A DNA stretch of 64,000 nt. Origin: Adineta vaga. Taxonomy: Eukaryota > Rotifera. The position numbers and the translations under genes were made by a program. Below are positions 53,041 to 63,721 of the stretch, piece after piece (positions within the stretch are counted from its first letter, which is position 1; the number at the start of each line of letters is the position of its first letter). Where the stretch lies: positions 1,922,001-1,986,000 of the forward strand of contig CP075492.1 in NCBI GenBank assembly GCA_021613535.1. The letters run 5' to 3'. Under the pieces are notes generated by a model. That model made no database searches, was not told the DNA's origin, and saw only the letters and a program-made list of their open reading frames with translations.

Positions 53041-53125
53041 TCTCTATTCTATTCTGTAAAACTTTATGTACAAAGGAAAGTGTTTATTTTGTTTTAAAAT
53101 CTTCAACTATAATTTCATTTATAGT

Positions 53126-54297
53126 TCATAGTTTACTTTTTTCTTGTAATACTGGTGTTGCCATAATACTATTCACGATATCTTCAGTCAACAACATACC
53201 ACTATTCCATGTACGCTATAAAATAAAGATTTATTTAGAAAAAGAAAATTCTGCACGATAACATACCACAAAAGTAAAATTATCATCGACAGTATGATCA
53301 CGTGCATAATTCAAATTGATTTTTGAACCTTGTACAGCTATAGAACTCTTTTGACCAATAACATTTCCTAAAGATATTGCTGCATCAAGTAAAGCTTCAC
53401 GACTATCAAATACACGACTAGAAATATTAAAACAAGATGAAGTTATAGAAGACAATTTTCATCAATATTCTTTACCTAATAAGTCCAATTTGTTGTGCTT
53501 CGTTAGTATCGAATTTTCGTGATGTATAAACAAGTTCACGAAAGAGATTATGATCAGTAATTAATTTCGGTAAAATTTGAAGAGTACCAACATCAGCTGC
53601 TAAACCCATATCGACTTCCTAAAGATATATATATATATATATATATTTAATATTCGATAATCAATGTATAAGAATACTTTGATAGAAAATGTTGTATCAC
53701 GTGTACTATAACGAATATCACAACAAGCTGATAGATCAATACCAGCACCGAGACAAAAACCATGAATAGCAGCTATGATTGGTTTTTCACACTTGAAAAT
53801 CAAAACTTTATTGAAAAAAGGGAAAGTTATCGTTTTAGTTTAATATTTACTTTATCTACTGCTCTTAAACATTCTTGGATTCGTTGTATCATATTTCGAT
53901 TATGTAATACTTTTTGTGCTATATCATCAATTTCAATAGATTCAGCAGCAGCATTTGATAAATATGTTATATCAATACCTGAACAAAATATCCTCAAAGA
54001 AAAATACGTTATTTACAAAGAAAGAAAAATTTTACCAGTACTAAATGCTCTACCATTACCAGTTAATACTATAACTCGACATTCCTTTTCTTTATTTAAT
54101 TGTTCAAAACATGTTTTCAAGTCACTTGTTAGTCAAAGATATCATTTGGATAAATATATACTAGCAGAAGAAATGTCTTACTCGAATAATTGTTGATTCA
54201 TAGCATTGAGTTTGGTTGGTCGATTTAATTCAACCAGAAACACATGAGGCTTTGGTTGACTTACTTTCAAGGTTTCATATGCGAGTAATAATGACAT
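53126..54297 (-). CDS. ECH1: Delta(3,5)-delta(2,4)-dienoyl-CoA isomerase (ECH1-like)
   Basis: Seven exons on the minus strand: 54297-54182, 54124-54036, 53978-53851, 53791-53678, 53618-53476, 53417-53267 and 53215-53126. All introns are GT-AG and phases agree, giving 276 residues. The crotonase fold is clear: VELNRPTKLNAMNQQL, VLTGNGRAFSTGIDI (first oxyanion strand), CEKPIIAAIHGFCLGAGIDL and SACCDIRYSTRDTTFSIKEV. DMGLAADVGTLQILPKLI carries the acidic catalytic positions typical of ECH1, and IAVQGSKINLNYARDHTVDD is also ECH1-specific. The enzyme shifts double bonds in the beta-oxidation of odd-position unsaturated fatty acids in mitochondria and peroxisomes. The exon is open 5' of the ATG to an acceptor at 54318, so an upstream exon with a targeting peptide is possible. 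No lesion seen. A (TA)n tract lies in the fourth intron. Confidence 0.9.
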
Positions 54298-54317
54298 AGT
54301 TCGAACTGTGTGATAAT

Positions 54318-54969
54318 CTAAAGTAAAAACAAAAAGAACATTTTATTTAAGATACGAGTCATCTGTGTGTGAGAGCTACTACGAGGACAATATTGTCTGA
54401 TTGGTGGTAGTTTTGGCTAATGAAAAATTTCAAAAAAAGAAGGCAGCGCTTGTTTATTTTTCGCTATTAATATTAAAATTTCATGCTTTCATAGAATAGA
54501 TCATTTTGTCAGTGGGTATTTTAATATAATGCGGATGAAAGAAAAAAAAACAATCTCATTGTTGCTCCCGTTACAAAGATGAATATTAACTCTATTGTTT
54601 TATCTTGTCTGTTCTGTTGAATTTTGTTTCAAAGAGAACAAAATCATTTGAATTCAACGAAAAGAATATAAGAAAGACGAGAACGTGGACTTTAAAATGG
54701 ATCACAGATGTTAGACCAAATGAAACATATTCGAAAGGAAGCGTTTTTATGCCAGCAGATACACACGGATTTTAAGTGATCGATCTTCTCAATAAAAGTC
54801 CAAATAGTGAACATCGAGATAAATGGTGAGAATCACACTATGTTACCATGTTTAATACTAAGAGAAATAGATAAAGTGTATCTTGATATATTCTACGGTC
54901 ATTGTTTCTGTAGGAGTTGTTCATCAAAATGAATATGGAAAAGATTCAATAATCCAAAATTGACCAATA
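54318..54969. other. Intergenic, nothing recognised
   Basis: No frame or repeat stands out. Confidence 0.35.
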
Positions 54970-55296
54970 TCATATCATGAAACTCGAAAACAGAATATTG
55001 ATTCAATTCTTAGACATCGTCGAATTATGTTTCTTGGTGACCGACTAAATGATGATATCGTTCTACCTGTACGACTCGATGAATGTCATGCTCATGTTTC
55101 ATCTACGATTCTTTATTCTCAACACGATGTTTATACACCTCCTGAACATTTTCAGTATAATTCATCCTTTCGTTCAACAAATCATAGAATCAAGTCACTC
55201 TTACACTGTCAAGTAAAACCTCAATCTTTCAGAAAATGTCCAGAAACGCTGCTAATAACAACGCAGTCGAATGGGTGGTATCCGATAAGACAGTAG
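54970..55296 (+). pseudogene. Possible ClpP-protease-like fragment
   Basis: The frame through 54985-55070 reads SILRHRRIMFLGDRLNDDI, resembling the RxRIIFLGxxVDDxxA start of the ClpP fold. What follows (LDECHAHVSSTILYSQHD, then HFQYNSSFRS) does not continue as ClpP, and none of the catalytic Ser/His motifs is present. At best this is a remnant of the N-terminal strand. Confidence 0.25.
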
Positions 55297-55335
55297 TTAT
55301 TCCATATGGTCTTTTCATTGGTATTTTTTGTTGAG

Positions 55336-55387
55336 TAGGGCGAGCGTGTCACTAGAGAAATGAAAGTCACACCCTCGCACACACCCT
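55336..55387. repeat. Telomere-like hairpin, diverged
   Basis: GTAGGGCGAGCGTG, loop TCACTAGAGAAATGAAAG, then TCACACCCTCGCACACACCC; the arms carry compensating GCGAG/CTCGC changes. Confidence 0.6.
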
Positions 55388-55626
55388 AAATTACAGTAAA
55401 GATCTTTGATATACAATCAAATATCAAGAAAAATATAAAGAACGTGATGAAAGCAAATTATTTAATAAAACTAATAAAGATTTCTTTTTTCATTGACGTT
55501 AATACTTTATTGACGAGAATATTTAATACGTGTTAAATTATTGATAAAGAGTGACAAATTAATATTTAACGACACTAGAATAGAAATATATTTTATCAAA
55601 ATTGTAAGAAAAAAGATTTGTTCGAA
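55388..55626. other. Promoter-side AT-rich sequence
   Basis: No element recognised upstream of the NHL-REJ gene. Confidence 0.35.
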
Positions 55627-58600
55627 ATGTTTTTTTCGAATATTTTGATCATCTTTCTTTTACATAAAAACAACGAAATATCAGGTAAAACTTTATTATT
55701 GTAGAACTAAGATCTTCTAAAATACATTGATTTAGGTTTTTCTTTTCATCGACCAAAATTTTGTTCGACTATAACTTGGAATCCAAATGCAATTACATTT
55801 GCTACTCGAGCAACTCTTGGTTTAAATCCTTATAGTATATTTATAAATACAAATAATACATTGTTTGTTCTTAGTCGAGATGAGAATCAAATGTTAGCAT
55901 TGTTTGATAATAATACTAATCCAACTGAACTCTTTTCTGGTATTTTATCAAGACCTTTGTCTCTTTTCGTTGCAAATAATGGTGATATTTATGTTGATTC
56001 AAATGAACAAGTTTATAAATTGATATGGAATATAAGAACTGTTCATACTGTTATGTATGTTAAAAATTCATGTTCAGGTCTTTTTCTCGATATTAACGAT
56101 ACACTCTTTTGTTCAATGGCTACTCAAAATCAAGTTGTAAAACAATGGTTAGGTGATCCTATCATCAATTCGACTGCGGTGGCTGCGGGTACAGGTTTTT
56201 CAGGTAATGCATCGAATATGCTTGATATTCCTCAAGGAATATTCGTTGATGAAAATTTCCATTTATATGTTGCGGATTGTGGAAATCATCGAATTCAACG
56301 ATTTCCAGAAGGGCAACTTAATGGAATTACAATATCAACAGGAAATATTTCACTTCGTTGTCCAACTGGAATTACATTAGATTCTGATGGATATTTGTTT
56401 ATTGTCGATCAAAGTAATAATCGTATTATTGGATCTGGATCATATGGATTTCGATGTCTAGTTGGATGTAATGGAGAAGGATCAGCATCTGATCAATTAG
56501 ATTATCCACGTAGTCTTAGTTTTGATACATATGGTAATATGTTTGTGACTGATTATGCTAATAATCGAATTCAAAAATTTCTATTATTAAAAAATTCTTG
56601 TGGTAAGTTAAAGAATTTATATAATAAGATAAATATTTGAGTAAAGAATATCAATTTATTTTGGGTGTGGGTGTGGGCGTCCGCGATTGGCTAGTGTTCA
56701 CTCCACATACACACACCCACACTCTCAAACAGTATGTTAGAATTTTTTGAAAGATTATTTAAAAAGAATGAGACTAAATGAAGTTTATTGTTTGTTCATT
56801 TTAAATTCCATACTTTAATTTAGATGAAACAACTCATACAACTATTAATTCAGCAACAACCAAGGACTTCGCAACGACAATCGATTCAGCCACAACTATG
56901 GATTCCGCAACATCTGTCAATTTTGGAACAACAATCAAATCAACTACAAAAAAGATACATTCAAGAACAACACAGATTCAACAAGGTAGATTAATGTGAT
57001 ATTCGTTTCTATTGATATAAATAAGATTATATTTTCTAATAGATAGAACAACTATTAAATTGTCAACAGCAAATATTTATAAAGGTTTACTTTTATATTT
57101 TTTAAAAATGATAAATAAATTGAAAATATTTTCTTGATTTAGATCAAGCAATAACTGAAAGACATTCAATAGAAAGTCAAGAAGGTTTGTTTGAAAAGAT
57201 AAATATAAGAAATATATTTTTATAATTACTATTAAATTACTCTAATGAATCTTCTCGTTTTAATTTAAATAAAAGTACAACTACTCTAGAATCAATTGAA
57301 CTTTAACAAGGTTTATTTCTATTTGAAGCCATTTCAATAAAAAAAATGATTTTTTTTCTTTTAGCAGAAACAACAAGAACATTATCTTTTATAGATTGTC
57401 ATTCATTAAATTTAACAATAATTCCTAAAACATCATTTCCATTACGTTTTCGACGAAATGAAGCTTTTTATTTAAGTTCATATATTGAATTTAATTGTAA
57501 TAAATCATTTACAACTAAATACAAATGGATAATTTCTATAAATTCATCTACAATCGAATTCAATGAAACAACATCATCAGATATTTATATTCCATCTCAA
57601 ACACTACCTTATGGTTTTTATCAATTTGAATTGAAAATAACAATTTATATTTTATCAGATATTATTATTATTGAATCAAAATCTATATTTATAGAAATAA
57701 TTTCATCAGGAATAATTGTGAATTTAATTCCATATCAAACATCAATGATAACATTAGGATATAAACAATATCTTGAATTAAATCCTGGAAAATATTCAAT
57801 TAATCTTGATGGATATTCATTTGAAATAAATGTAAAATTATTTTTAAATAACAAATTTCTTGTTTTATATTTGTTTTTGAATAATTTTAGGATTGGTTAT
57901 ATAAATATTCATGTCAAATTTATAATTCAAATCATTCTTTTATATTTAATGATTATTTTAATTCATCATTGATATTTTCACTTAATTTATTAGAATTAAA
58001 TCAAACATATCAATTTATCGTTGAAATAACTCATCGTATTAATTCATTATGGAAATTTAATGGATATTTAATTGTTAAAATTCAAGAAAATTCTTCTCCA
58101 TTTATTTTGATTTCGTTAGTAACAAGAATTTTATTTAAAAAAAAGAAGAATTTCTATTTTATTTTTTTAAGATGTGTTATTTCACGATTATGTTATTCAA
58201 ATTCTGACTATAAAATACTTAATCCAACAACGCAAATATCTTTATTTTCACAATGTTTAGACAATTGTTCAATTAATCCAATAATTCAATGGAAGATTTA
58301 TCATGGAAAAATGAATATATCTAATAATATTCCTGTTTGGACATTAATTCATATTGATGAAGATCATGAATGTTATGGTATTTGAAAGATTTTCTTTATT
58401 TTTCTCTATTAGTGTACTCAAAAAGTGAATACACTACTATAATCGGTCCGTCCATTTACACGATAATTCTTCACAACTATATTTGATTGAGCTGAAACTT
58501 TGTGAACATAATTGTCTCATCAATATCTCAGTCGCGTTCGTAGATGAGAATGATCTCTCGAGCAATGAATGAGTTATCGAAAAAATTTTCATTGTAGTTT

Positions 58601-61232
58601 TGTTCCGTAGACATTCTAAAATGGTTCATCTCTCTCATACACTTTTTCCAGTACACATAATTCTCGAATAGAATCCAAAGTTTCCGCATTAATTGATATT
58701 TTCTAAGGATGAATATTCATCAATTAACATGTATAAAAGAATTATTTATTAACTATTTACAAATAAAATATTGGAGATTTGAAGTTATTTATTCATGGAA
58801 TGAAATAATTAGTTCAAGTTCAATAAATTTTCTTCGTAATACATGTCCATCAAATGGTATTTGTACAATTAATCCATCTAATGGAACTATTTATACTTTA
58901 TTTACAATTTCTTGTTCAAATTGGTATGATAAAGATAAAATTAAAGATTATTCAATCTATTGTATGTTTAAATTTTAAAATAAAGAATATCATTCGATTA
59001 AAATTATATTTTAGTTTGGACAACAGATTATTCAAAGAAAACAATTATTGGATTTAGTTTTGTTTCACAATTTCATATTCGATTACCATCATTTCATATT
59101 GATTTGTCATTAATTCATTTAATTATCGAAATACGTGATCGATTTGATTGTATTACTCAACAAAATTTATCTTCAATTAATATACTTCATTCAAATAATA
59201 ATTTAATAACAAATTCACTTTTTCATTTACTTTCATTTGGAAATCAAAATCACATTGGACAAATTATAACAATATTTTCTCAACAATTAAATTTATTTTC
59301 TTCAAGTAAATTAAAAATTTCTTCAATATCTTCTTTTTCTCTTTTTAAATTAGATTTAACTAATTTATCATTAAAACAAATTAATACATTTGCATATTTA
59401 CGAGAAGAATTAATAAATAAAATAAATTTTCCATTTTATTCCGAATTAAATTCAATTAAATTACAATTATCAATTCTTGTTCAATTAACTCAAATAACAA
59501 ATCAATTAACACGAACAACATCAGTAAGATATTCAGGGTCGAAGCAGCCCAGGTCGACCAATCCGATGATCTGACAATATCCTATCGAATCAAACATAGA
59601 ATCCTATAGTTTCCAAAAAACAGATTTCGACGGATCGGACAGGTGGCCATAGGATCGTAATAAAATATAGCTAAAAAGAACGTTCATAAAATTTGCAGCT
59701 TCCGACGGAAATTTTACTGACGAAATCCAATATCGGATTTGTCGACCTGGGAGGGGGTACGACTTTTTTTTACAAAGGCTAAAATTCTTTTTTATTTACT
59801 CTGAACACTAAAAAAACGGGGTTTTCAAAAGCAAGGGGACGGGTGTGACGCCTCTCCCCCTATTTATGCTACTGAAGATATTTGAATAAAAAGATTTTGT
59901 TTTCTTTCTTATTTATATTAAAGACAATTGCTTTAAAGAAATGTGATGATTTAACACATGTCTTATATTCAATATCAAAAGATATTCTTTATGAAGATCT
60001 TCAACAAGGAATAATATCAATTGCACAATGTACTTCAAATGTGTTTAATGTAAAAAAAGATAAATTCTTTCTTTCTTTTTTTTCTCTTGAAAAATCTGAT
60101 TTTAAGGGTGTTAATGGAATATTACAACAACAAACAAAACCACTTGATTTAGATAAAAATCGTGCAAATAATTTTGATGATGAGAATCTTATTGAACAAA
60201 AGAAAATAGTTCATGAAATTTATAATAGAATTCTTAAAATTCGATCATTATTAACTTCTACATTAGATTTTCATTTAAATTTGAATCAAAAATTTTTAAT
60301 TAATACATCAGAAATTTTCATGTCATTTGAAAAACGAACTATTCAATCAATTATCAATCAAACATTGGAAAATGTTCTCATTAAAATACCAATGATTTTT
60401 TCAAATTCTTTTCATCTAAATGAAACAATATTTATTCGAGTCTGATTTTCTTTTTTCATTTTTAATAATTCTTTTGCTTTGTTTTTTTTTTAGTTAATTA
60501 TTGATTCAATAGCATTTTTTGGTAATTCTCATTTCAATACAAATTATTCTAAATCAATTTCATTATCTTTATTTAATAAAAATCAAAATGAAATATTTAT
60601 AAATAGAAATGAAAATGATTCATTTGAAATATTTATTCCTCGTCATGAAAATTTTCAATTACCATCTATGATTTTACAACATGTTACTTTTAATCAGGAA
60701 AATCTATTAATAAAATCAATTAATATTAAACAAAATGAAAATATATCTTATTCAATTCATTTTGAAATTAAACCTTTAAATAAAAATCTTATTTATTTAT
60801 TTATAAATTTAATAGATATTCTCAATATAATAAATGGAATTTATTTTGTTCATCAAATAATTTAAATAATGAAGATCTTTATACTTATTATATTGATAAT
60901 TATCAAACATTTAATAAACATTTAATTATATTTGGTTTAAAAGAATTAACTTTAAATGAAACAGAAGATTATTGTTCAAATAAAACAATTGATAAACTAT
61001 CGTCTCTCTTGATAAATCAAAGAATTCATTATTATACATCGAATTATTTTTTAAGAATTTATTCATCTGCTTGTTATTATCTTGATAAATATAATCAATG
61101 GCAATCTGATGGATTATTAGTATGTTGATTTATATTGAAAAATAGAAAGAAGTTTTTTTTGTTTTCTTATTTGAGGTTGGACCAAAAACGAATCACTATC
61201 AAGTACAATGTTTATCAAATCATTTAAAATGA
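55627..61232 (+). CDS. NHL-REJ (polycystin-1-like) receptor-type protein, C-terminally truncated
   Basis: Proposed exons are 55627-55684, 55736-56602, 56824-56985, 57043-57084, 57143-57184, 57365-57831, 57891-58114, 58172-58377, about 58709-58961, 59015-59523, 59924-60439, 60494-61119 and 61176-61232. Signal peptide MFFSNILIIFLLH; NHL blades (GIFVDENFHLYVADCGNHR, LSFDTYGNMFVTDYANNR); Thr-rich linker in small phase-1 exons. A receptor-for-egg-jelly (REJ) region follows: FRRNEAFYLSSYIEFNCNKS, ISCVISRLCYSNSDYKILNP, KYWRFEVIYSWNEI, CTINPSNGTIYTLFTISC, LKKCDDLTHVLYSISKDI and QWQSDGLLVVGPKTNHYQVQ. The frame shifts by one base near 60815, and the protein stops after QCLSNHLK, where related polycystin-1-like proteins continue to a GPS cleavage site, PLAT and membrane helices. 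Exon 9/10 joining is disturbed by an insertion. The role was probably cell-surface ligand sensing; this copy is likely secreted or non-functional. Confidence 0.75.
56662..56728. repeat. Telomere-like hairpin inside an intron
   Basis: GGGTGTGGGTGTGGGCGTCC, a GATTGGCTAGTGTTCACTCC middle, then ACACACCCACACTCTCAAA. It lies in intron 2 of the NHL-REJ gene, 59 bp after the splice donor. Confidence 0.75.
58416..58700. mobile_element. ~285-bp insertion at an exon border
   Basis: A normal-length intron (58378 to the TCTATTAG at about 58415) is followed by GTACTCAAAAAGTGAATACA and non-coding sequence. Coding resumes at about 58709 with NIHQLTCIKELFIN. The GC content and motifs differ from the gene. 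Terminal repeats were not resolved. Confidence 0.45.
59548..59751. mobile_element. 204-bp TIR MITE inside a REJ intron
   Basis: CCCAGGTCGACCAATCCGAT at 59548 and ATCGGATTTGTCGACCTGGG ending at 59751 are near-perfect 20-bp inverted repeats (two mismatches). It lies in the 400-bp intron 59524-59923, longest of the gene's middle introns. No target duplication recognised. Confidence 0.75.
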
Positions 61233-61576
61233 TTATATTTATTGTAGTTTAGAAAAATATGATTGATTATTATTAGAACCTTACAAACATTTTCACTAAC
61301 TTTCTCAAAAAATAATTGTTTTGTTTTATTAAGTCATAAGAGGATGAGAGCAGATTTAGGAATTATGGGAAAAGAATCTAACTCATCCATTCATACTTAA
61401 ATTTATTCTTTTGGATAAAGATTAAAAAATAAAATTAGATAAAAATCTTTTTATTCCACTGTTTTGTTGAGAGGATCACGAACATTAGAAAGGGAGTGTC
61501 TTTTTTTGGTTTTGTATTCTCAATAACAGATAAACTAATGATCGGTTTATGTTTTCCATCTTGAGAATTGTGATGT

Positions 61577-61993
61577 ATGTGGCAGAGCACGAAACGAGGC
61601 AATATTTCATTCATTCGCCTCGCCTCGTGGTCAGCTTTTAAAGATCTTGTTGTGTGGTTGGTTCTTACTGTATCTTCATCCACACCCTCTGCACAAAATC
61701 ATTATGCTATCATTGCTGAGCAGTCTCTAGAATTTTATGTTAAAAATTATATTCAAAGAAAATTGAGGAACATGCACATGACTGATCTTGGATTCTCACT
61801 GATCTATAACGACATCTTCATTTGGGATGAATATCACCAAAGAAAAAATAATGCATCTATTTTTCTTTTTCCTTTTCTCTTCTTCGCGATATTCATGGGT
61901 ATTCGGTTTTATTTACCTCCTCAATCTTCGTATGAACGTGTACTTGCACTTGTCATAATTATATTGCTACCAATTATCGAACGCTTTACATAG
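61577..61993 (+). CDS. Unknown small membrane protein
   Basis: ATG 61577, 138 residues. The N-terminal third includes sequence translated from a short telomere-like CCACACCC tract, so the true start may be later or in an earlier exon. The convincing part is HYAIIAEQSLEFYVKNYIQR, DLGFSLIYNDIFIWDEYHQR, then two membrane helices: ASIFLFPFLFFAIFMGIRFY and VLALVIIILLPIIERF. No family recognised. Confidence 0.45.
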   Translation: MWQSTKRGNISFIRLASWSAFKDLVVWLVLTVSSSTPSAQNHYAIIAEQSLEFYVKNYIQRKLRNMHMTDLGFSLIYNDIFIWDEYHQRKNNASIFLFPFLFFAIFMGIRFYLPPQSSYERVLALVIIILLPIIERFT

Positions 61994-62303
61994 ATGATGT
62001 CGATTCTAGCTTGATTACCTTTAATTGATTTTCTAATATCATCGCCTAAGCCCCTTTGAGTGTAACGACATCGAGCATAAAAAAGTCTTTATTATATGAA
62101 TAAAAATATACGATGTTTTAGTCGTTCTACGCACCCACATCCGTCCTGTAAAAACGAGTCTGTTCTCTTATTTTCTTTGTCATTTGCTCGTTCTTCTCGT
62201 AACATTAATATATAAAAAAAAAAGCACGCCACAACACAAGAAACGAACGCAGTTGTCAATAACATACTCTATCGTCGTGTATTTACGACTTCTTGGTATA
62301 AAC
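61994..62303. other. Intergenic, one lone C-rich arm
   Basis: CGCACCCACATCCGTCC at about 62131 is the only telomere-like trace. Confidence 0.35.
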
Positions 62304-63389
62304 ATGGCGTCTCGCTTCAAAATACTTCTGGTTGAGCCAGAATCACAATCAGTTCTATTTCTCTTGGCAAATCTTTTGGTATTCATTTATGTTTTCTTCT
62401 TTTTTATCGCGTGGCCTTACACATTGTTTTACTTGATTGCTCATCTTGCCGTCTTCTTTGTTATTAATAGACGCTTGTCAGGTGGCCGTTTATATATACC
62501 AAGGAAAAATTTGAAAAAACAAACTGTCGTAGTTACAGGTGCAGCTACAGGAATAGGGCGAGTCACTGCTCTTGAGTTGGCTAAACTTCAAGCACATGTT
62601 ATTGTCGGTATACGTGGTCAAGAAAGAGCTGAACGTGTGGCTCAGGAGCTAAGCAAAGAATCTCATGGAAATGTTATTGGTTATCATCTAGACTTAAGTG
62701 ATTTATCAAGTGTTAAAGCATTTGCTGAAAAGATTGACGAAGTTGATATTTTGATCAACAATGCTGGAGTTGTAAAACAAAATAAAGAACTGACCAAAGA
62801 TGGTTTAGAAAGTACTTTTGGAACAAATCATAGTAAGTCATATTTCTATAATTATTTATTATTTATCTGTCATCTTTTCTTAGTCGGTCACTTCTATCTA
62901 ACTCAACTTCTTCTTCCTTTACTGATTCAGTCAAATGGACGAATCGTTAATGTGAGCAGTATCATGCACATTTTCGCTAGTGAAAACTTTGATTGGTCAA
63001 AAACTAATACTTACAACCACCATGTAGCATACGGGGATTCAAAATTAGCTAATATTCTGCATGTTGTCGAATTGCAACGACGCTATGGTGATCGAGGTAT
63101 CAAGGCCTACTCACTTCATCCTGGTGTCATTATTTCGACTAATCTAGGTGGCGAGAAAACACTTCTACTATCAGTTTTAGCAGCCTCAGTCGGTTTTTTC
63201 TCGAGAACGATCGCCCAAGGTGCAATGACAACCCTGTATTGTGCTTTGTCGGATGAAGCGCAACCTGGAAAGTACCACTCTAACTGTCGAGTAGCTCAAC
63301 CTAGTTCAATTGCCTACAACTGGGAAAAGGCTCAAGAACTGTGGGACTTCAGTGAACAAATCTTAAATGAAAAAGCAAAATATCTGTAG
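62304..63389 (+). CDS. Short-chain dehydrogenase/reductase (retinol dehydrogenase-like)
   Basis: ATG 62304; exons 62304-62832 and 62884-63389 with a 51-bp phase-1 GT-AG intron, 344 residues. The frame is open further upstream but no ATG is better placed. An N-terminal membrane anchor (LLANLLVFIYVFFFFIAWPY) precedes the Rossmann fold. TVVVTGAATGIGRVTALELA is the NAD(P)-binding motif, LDLSDLSSVKAFAEKIDEVD follows, then ILINNAGV. The catalytic residues are Ser in IVNVSSIMH and the YxxxK pair in YGDSKLAN; LHPGVIISTNL follows. These match RDH11-14/WWOX-type SDRs, membrane-bound enzymes that oxidise or reduce retinoids, steroids or lipid aldehydes. Substrate cannot be told. No lesion. Confidence 0.85.
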   Translation: MASRFKILLVEPESQSVLFLLANLLVFIYVFFFFIAWPYTLFYLIAHLAVFFVINRRLSGGRLYIPRKNLKKQTVVVTGAATGIGRVTALELAKLQAHVIVGIRGQERAERVAQELSKESHGNVIGYHLDLSDLSSVKAFAEKIDEVDILINNAGVVKQNKELTKDGLESTFGTNHSKSYFYNYLLFICHLFLVGHFYLTQLLLPLLIQSNGRIVNVSSIMHIFASENFDWSKTNTYNHHVAYGDSKLANILHVVELQRRYGDRGIKAYSLHPGVIISTNLGGEKTLLLSVLAASVGFFSRTIAQGAMTTLYCALSDEAQPGKYHSNCRVAQPSSIAYNWEKAQELWDFSEQILNEKAKYL

Positions 63390-63721
63390 TTTTTTTTTCA
63401 ATATCATAATCACTCACAACCTCAGACAGACAGGTGACAATCTTTTCATAAAGATAAAAATAGAGAAATGCCTACTGTATCTTCGCCTACACCCACACTC
63501 ACCATCTTTTTTTTTATTCATGACGTTTGAAGCATTAGTAATATCGTCGTTCTTATTTTCTTCCTATAGGTAAAGAAAAAAAACCGGAATCAAACGATCA
63601 CTCATATTACTAAAGTGAATCGTGTTTAATGATGTGCATTATACGAATATAGAGAAGAAAACAGAAAATAACTATTTGCATTTTTTATTTACATCAAATA
63701 AAGTAATCCTCTCAAATATAC
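63390..63721. other. Intergenic, one lone C-rich arm
   Basis: CTACACCCACACTCACC at 63488 is a telomere-like trace. No gene. Confidence 0.35.

Noticed and set aside
62180-62386. Minus-strand ORF opposite the SDR start
   Set aside because: Antisense shadow of the SDR leader.
6844-63504. CRISPR-like array from the regularly similar hairpins
   Set aside because: The copies are dispersed over tens of kilobases without constant spacers, and the genome is eukaryotic.
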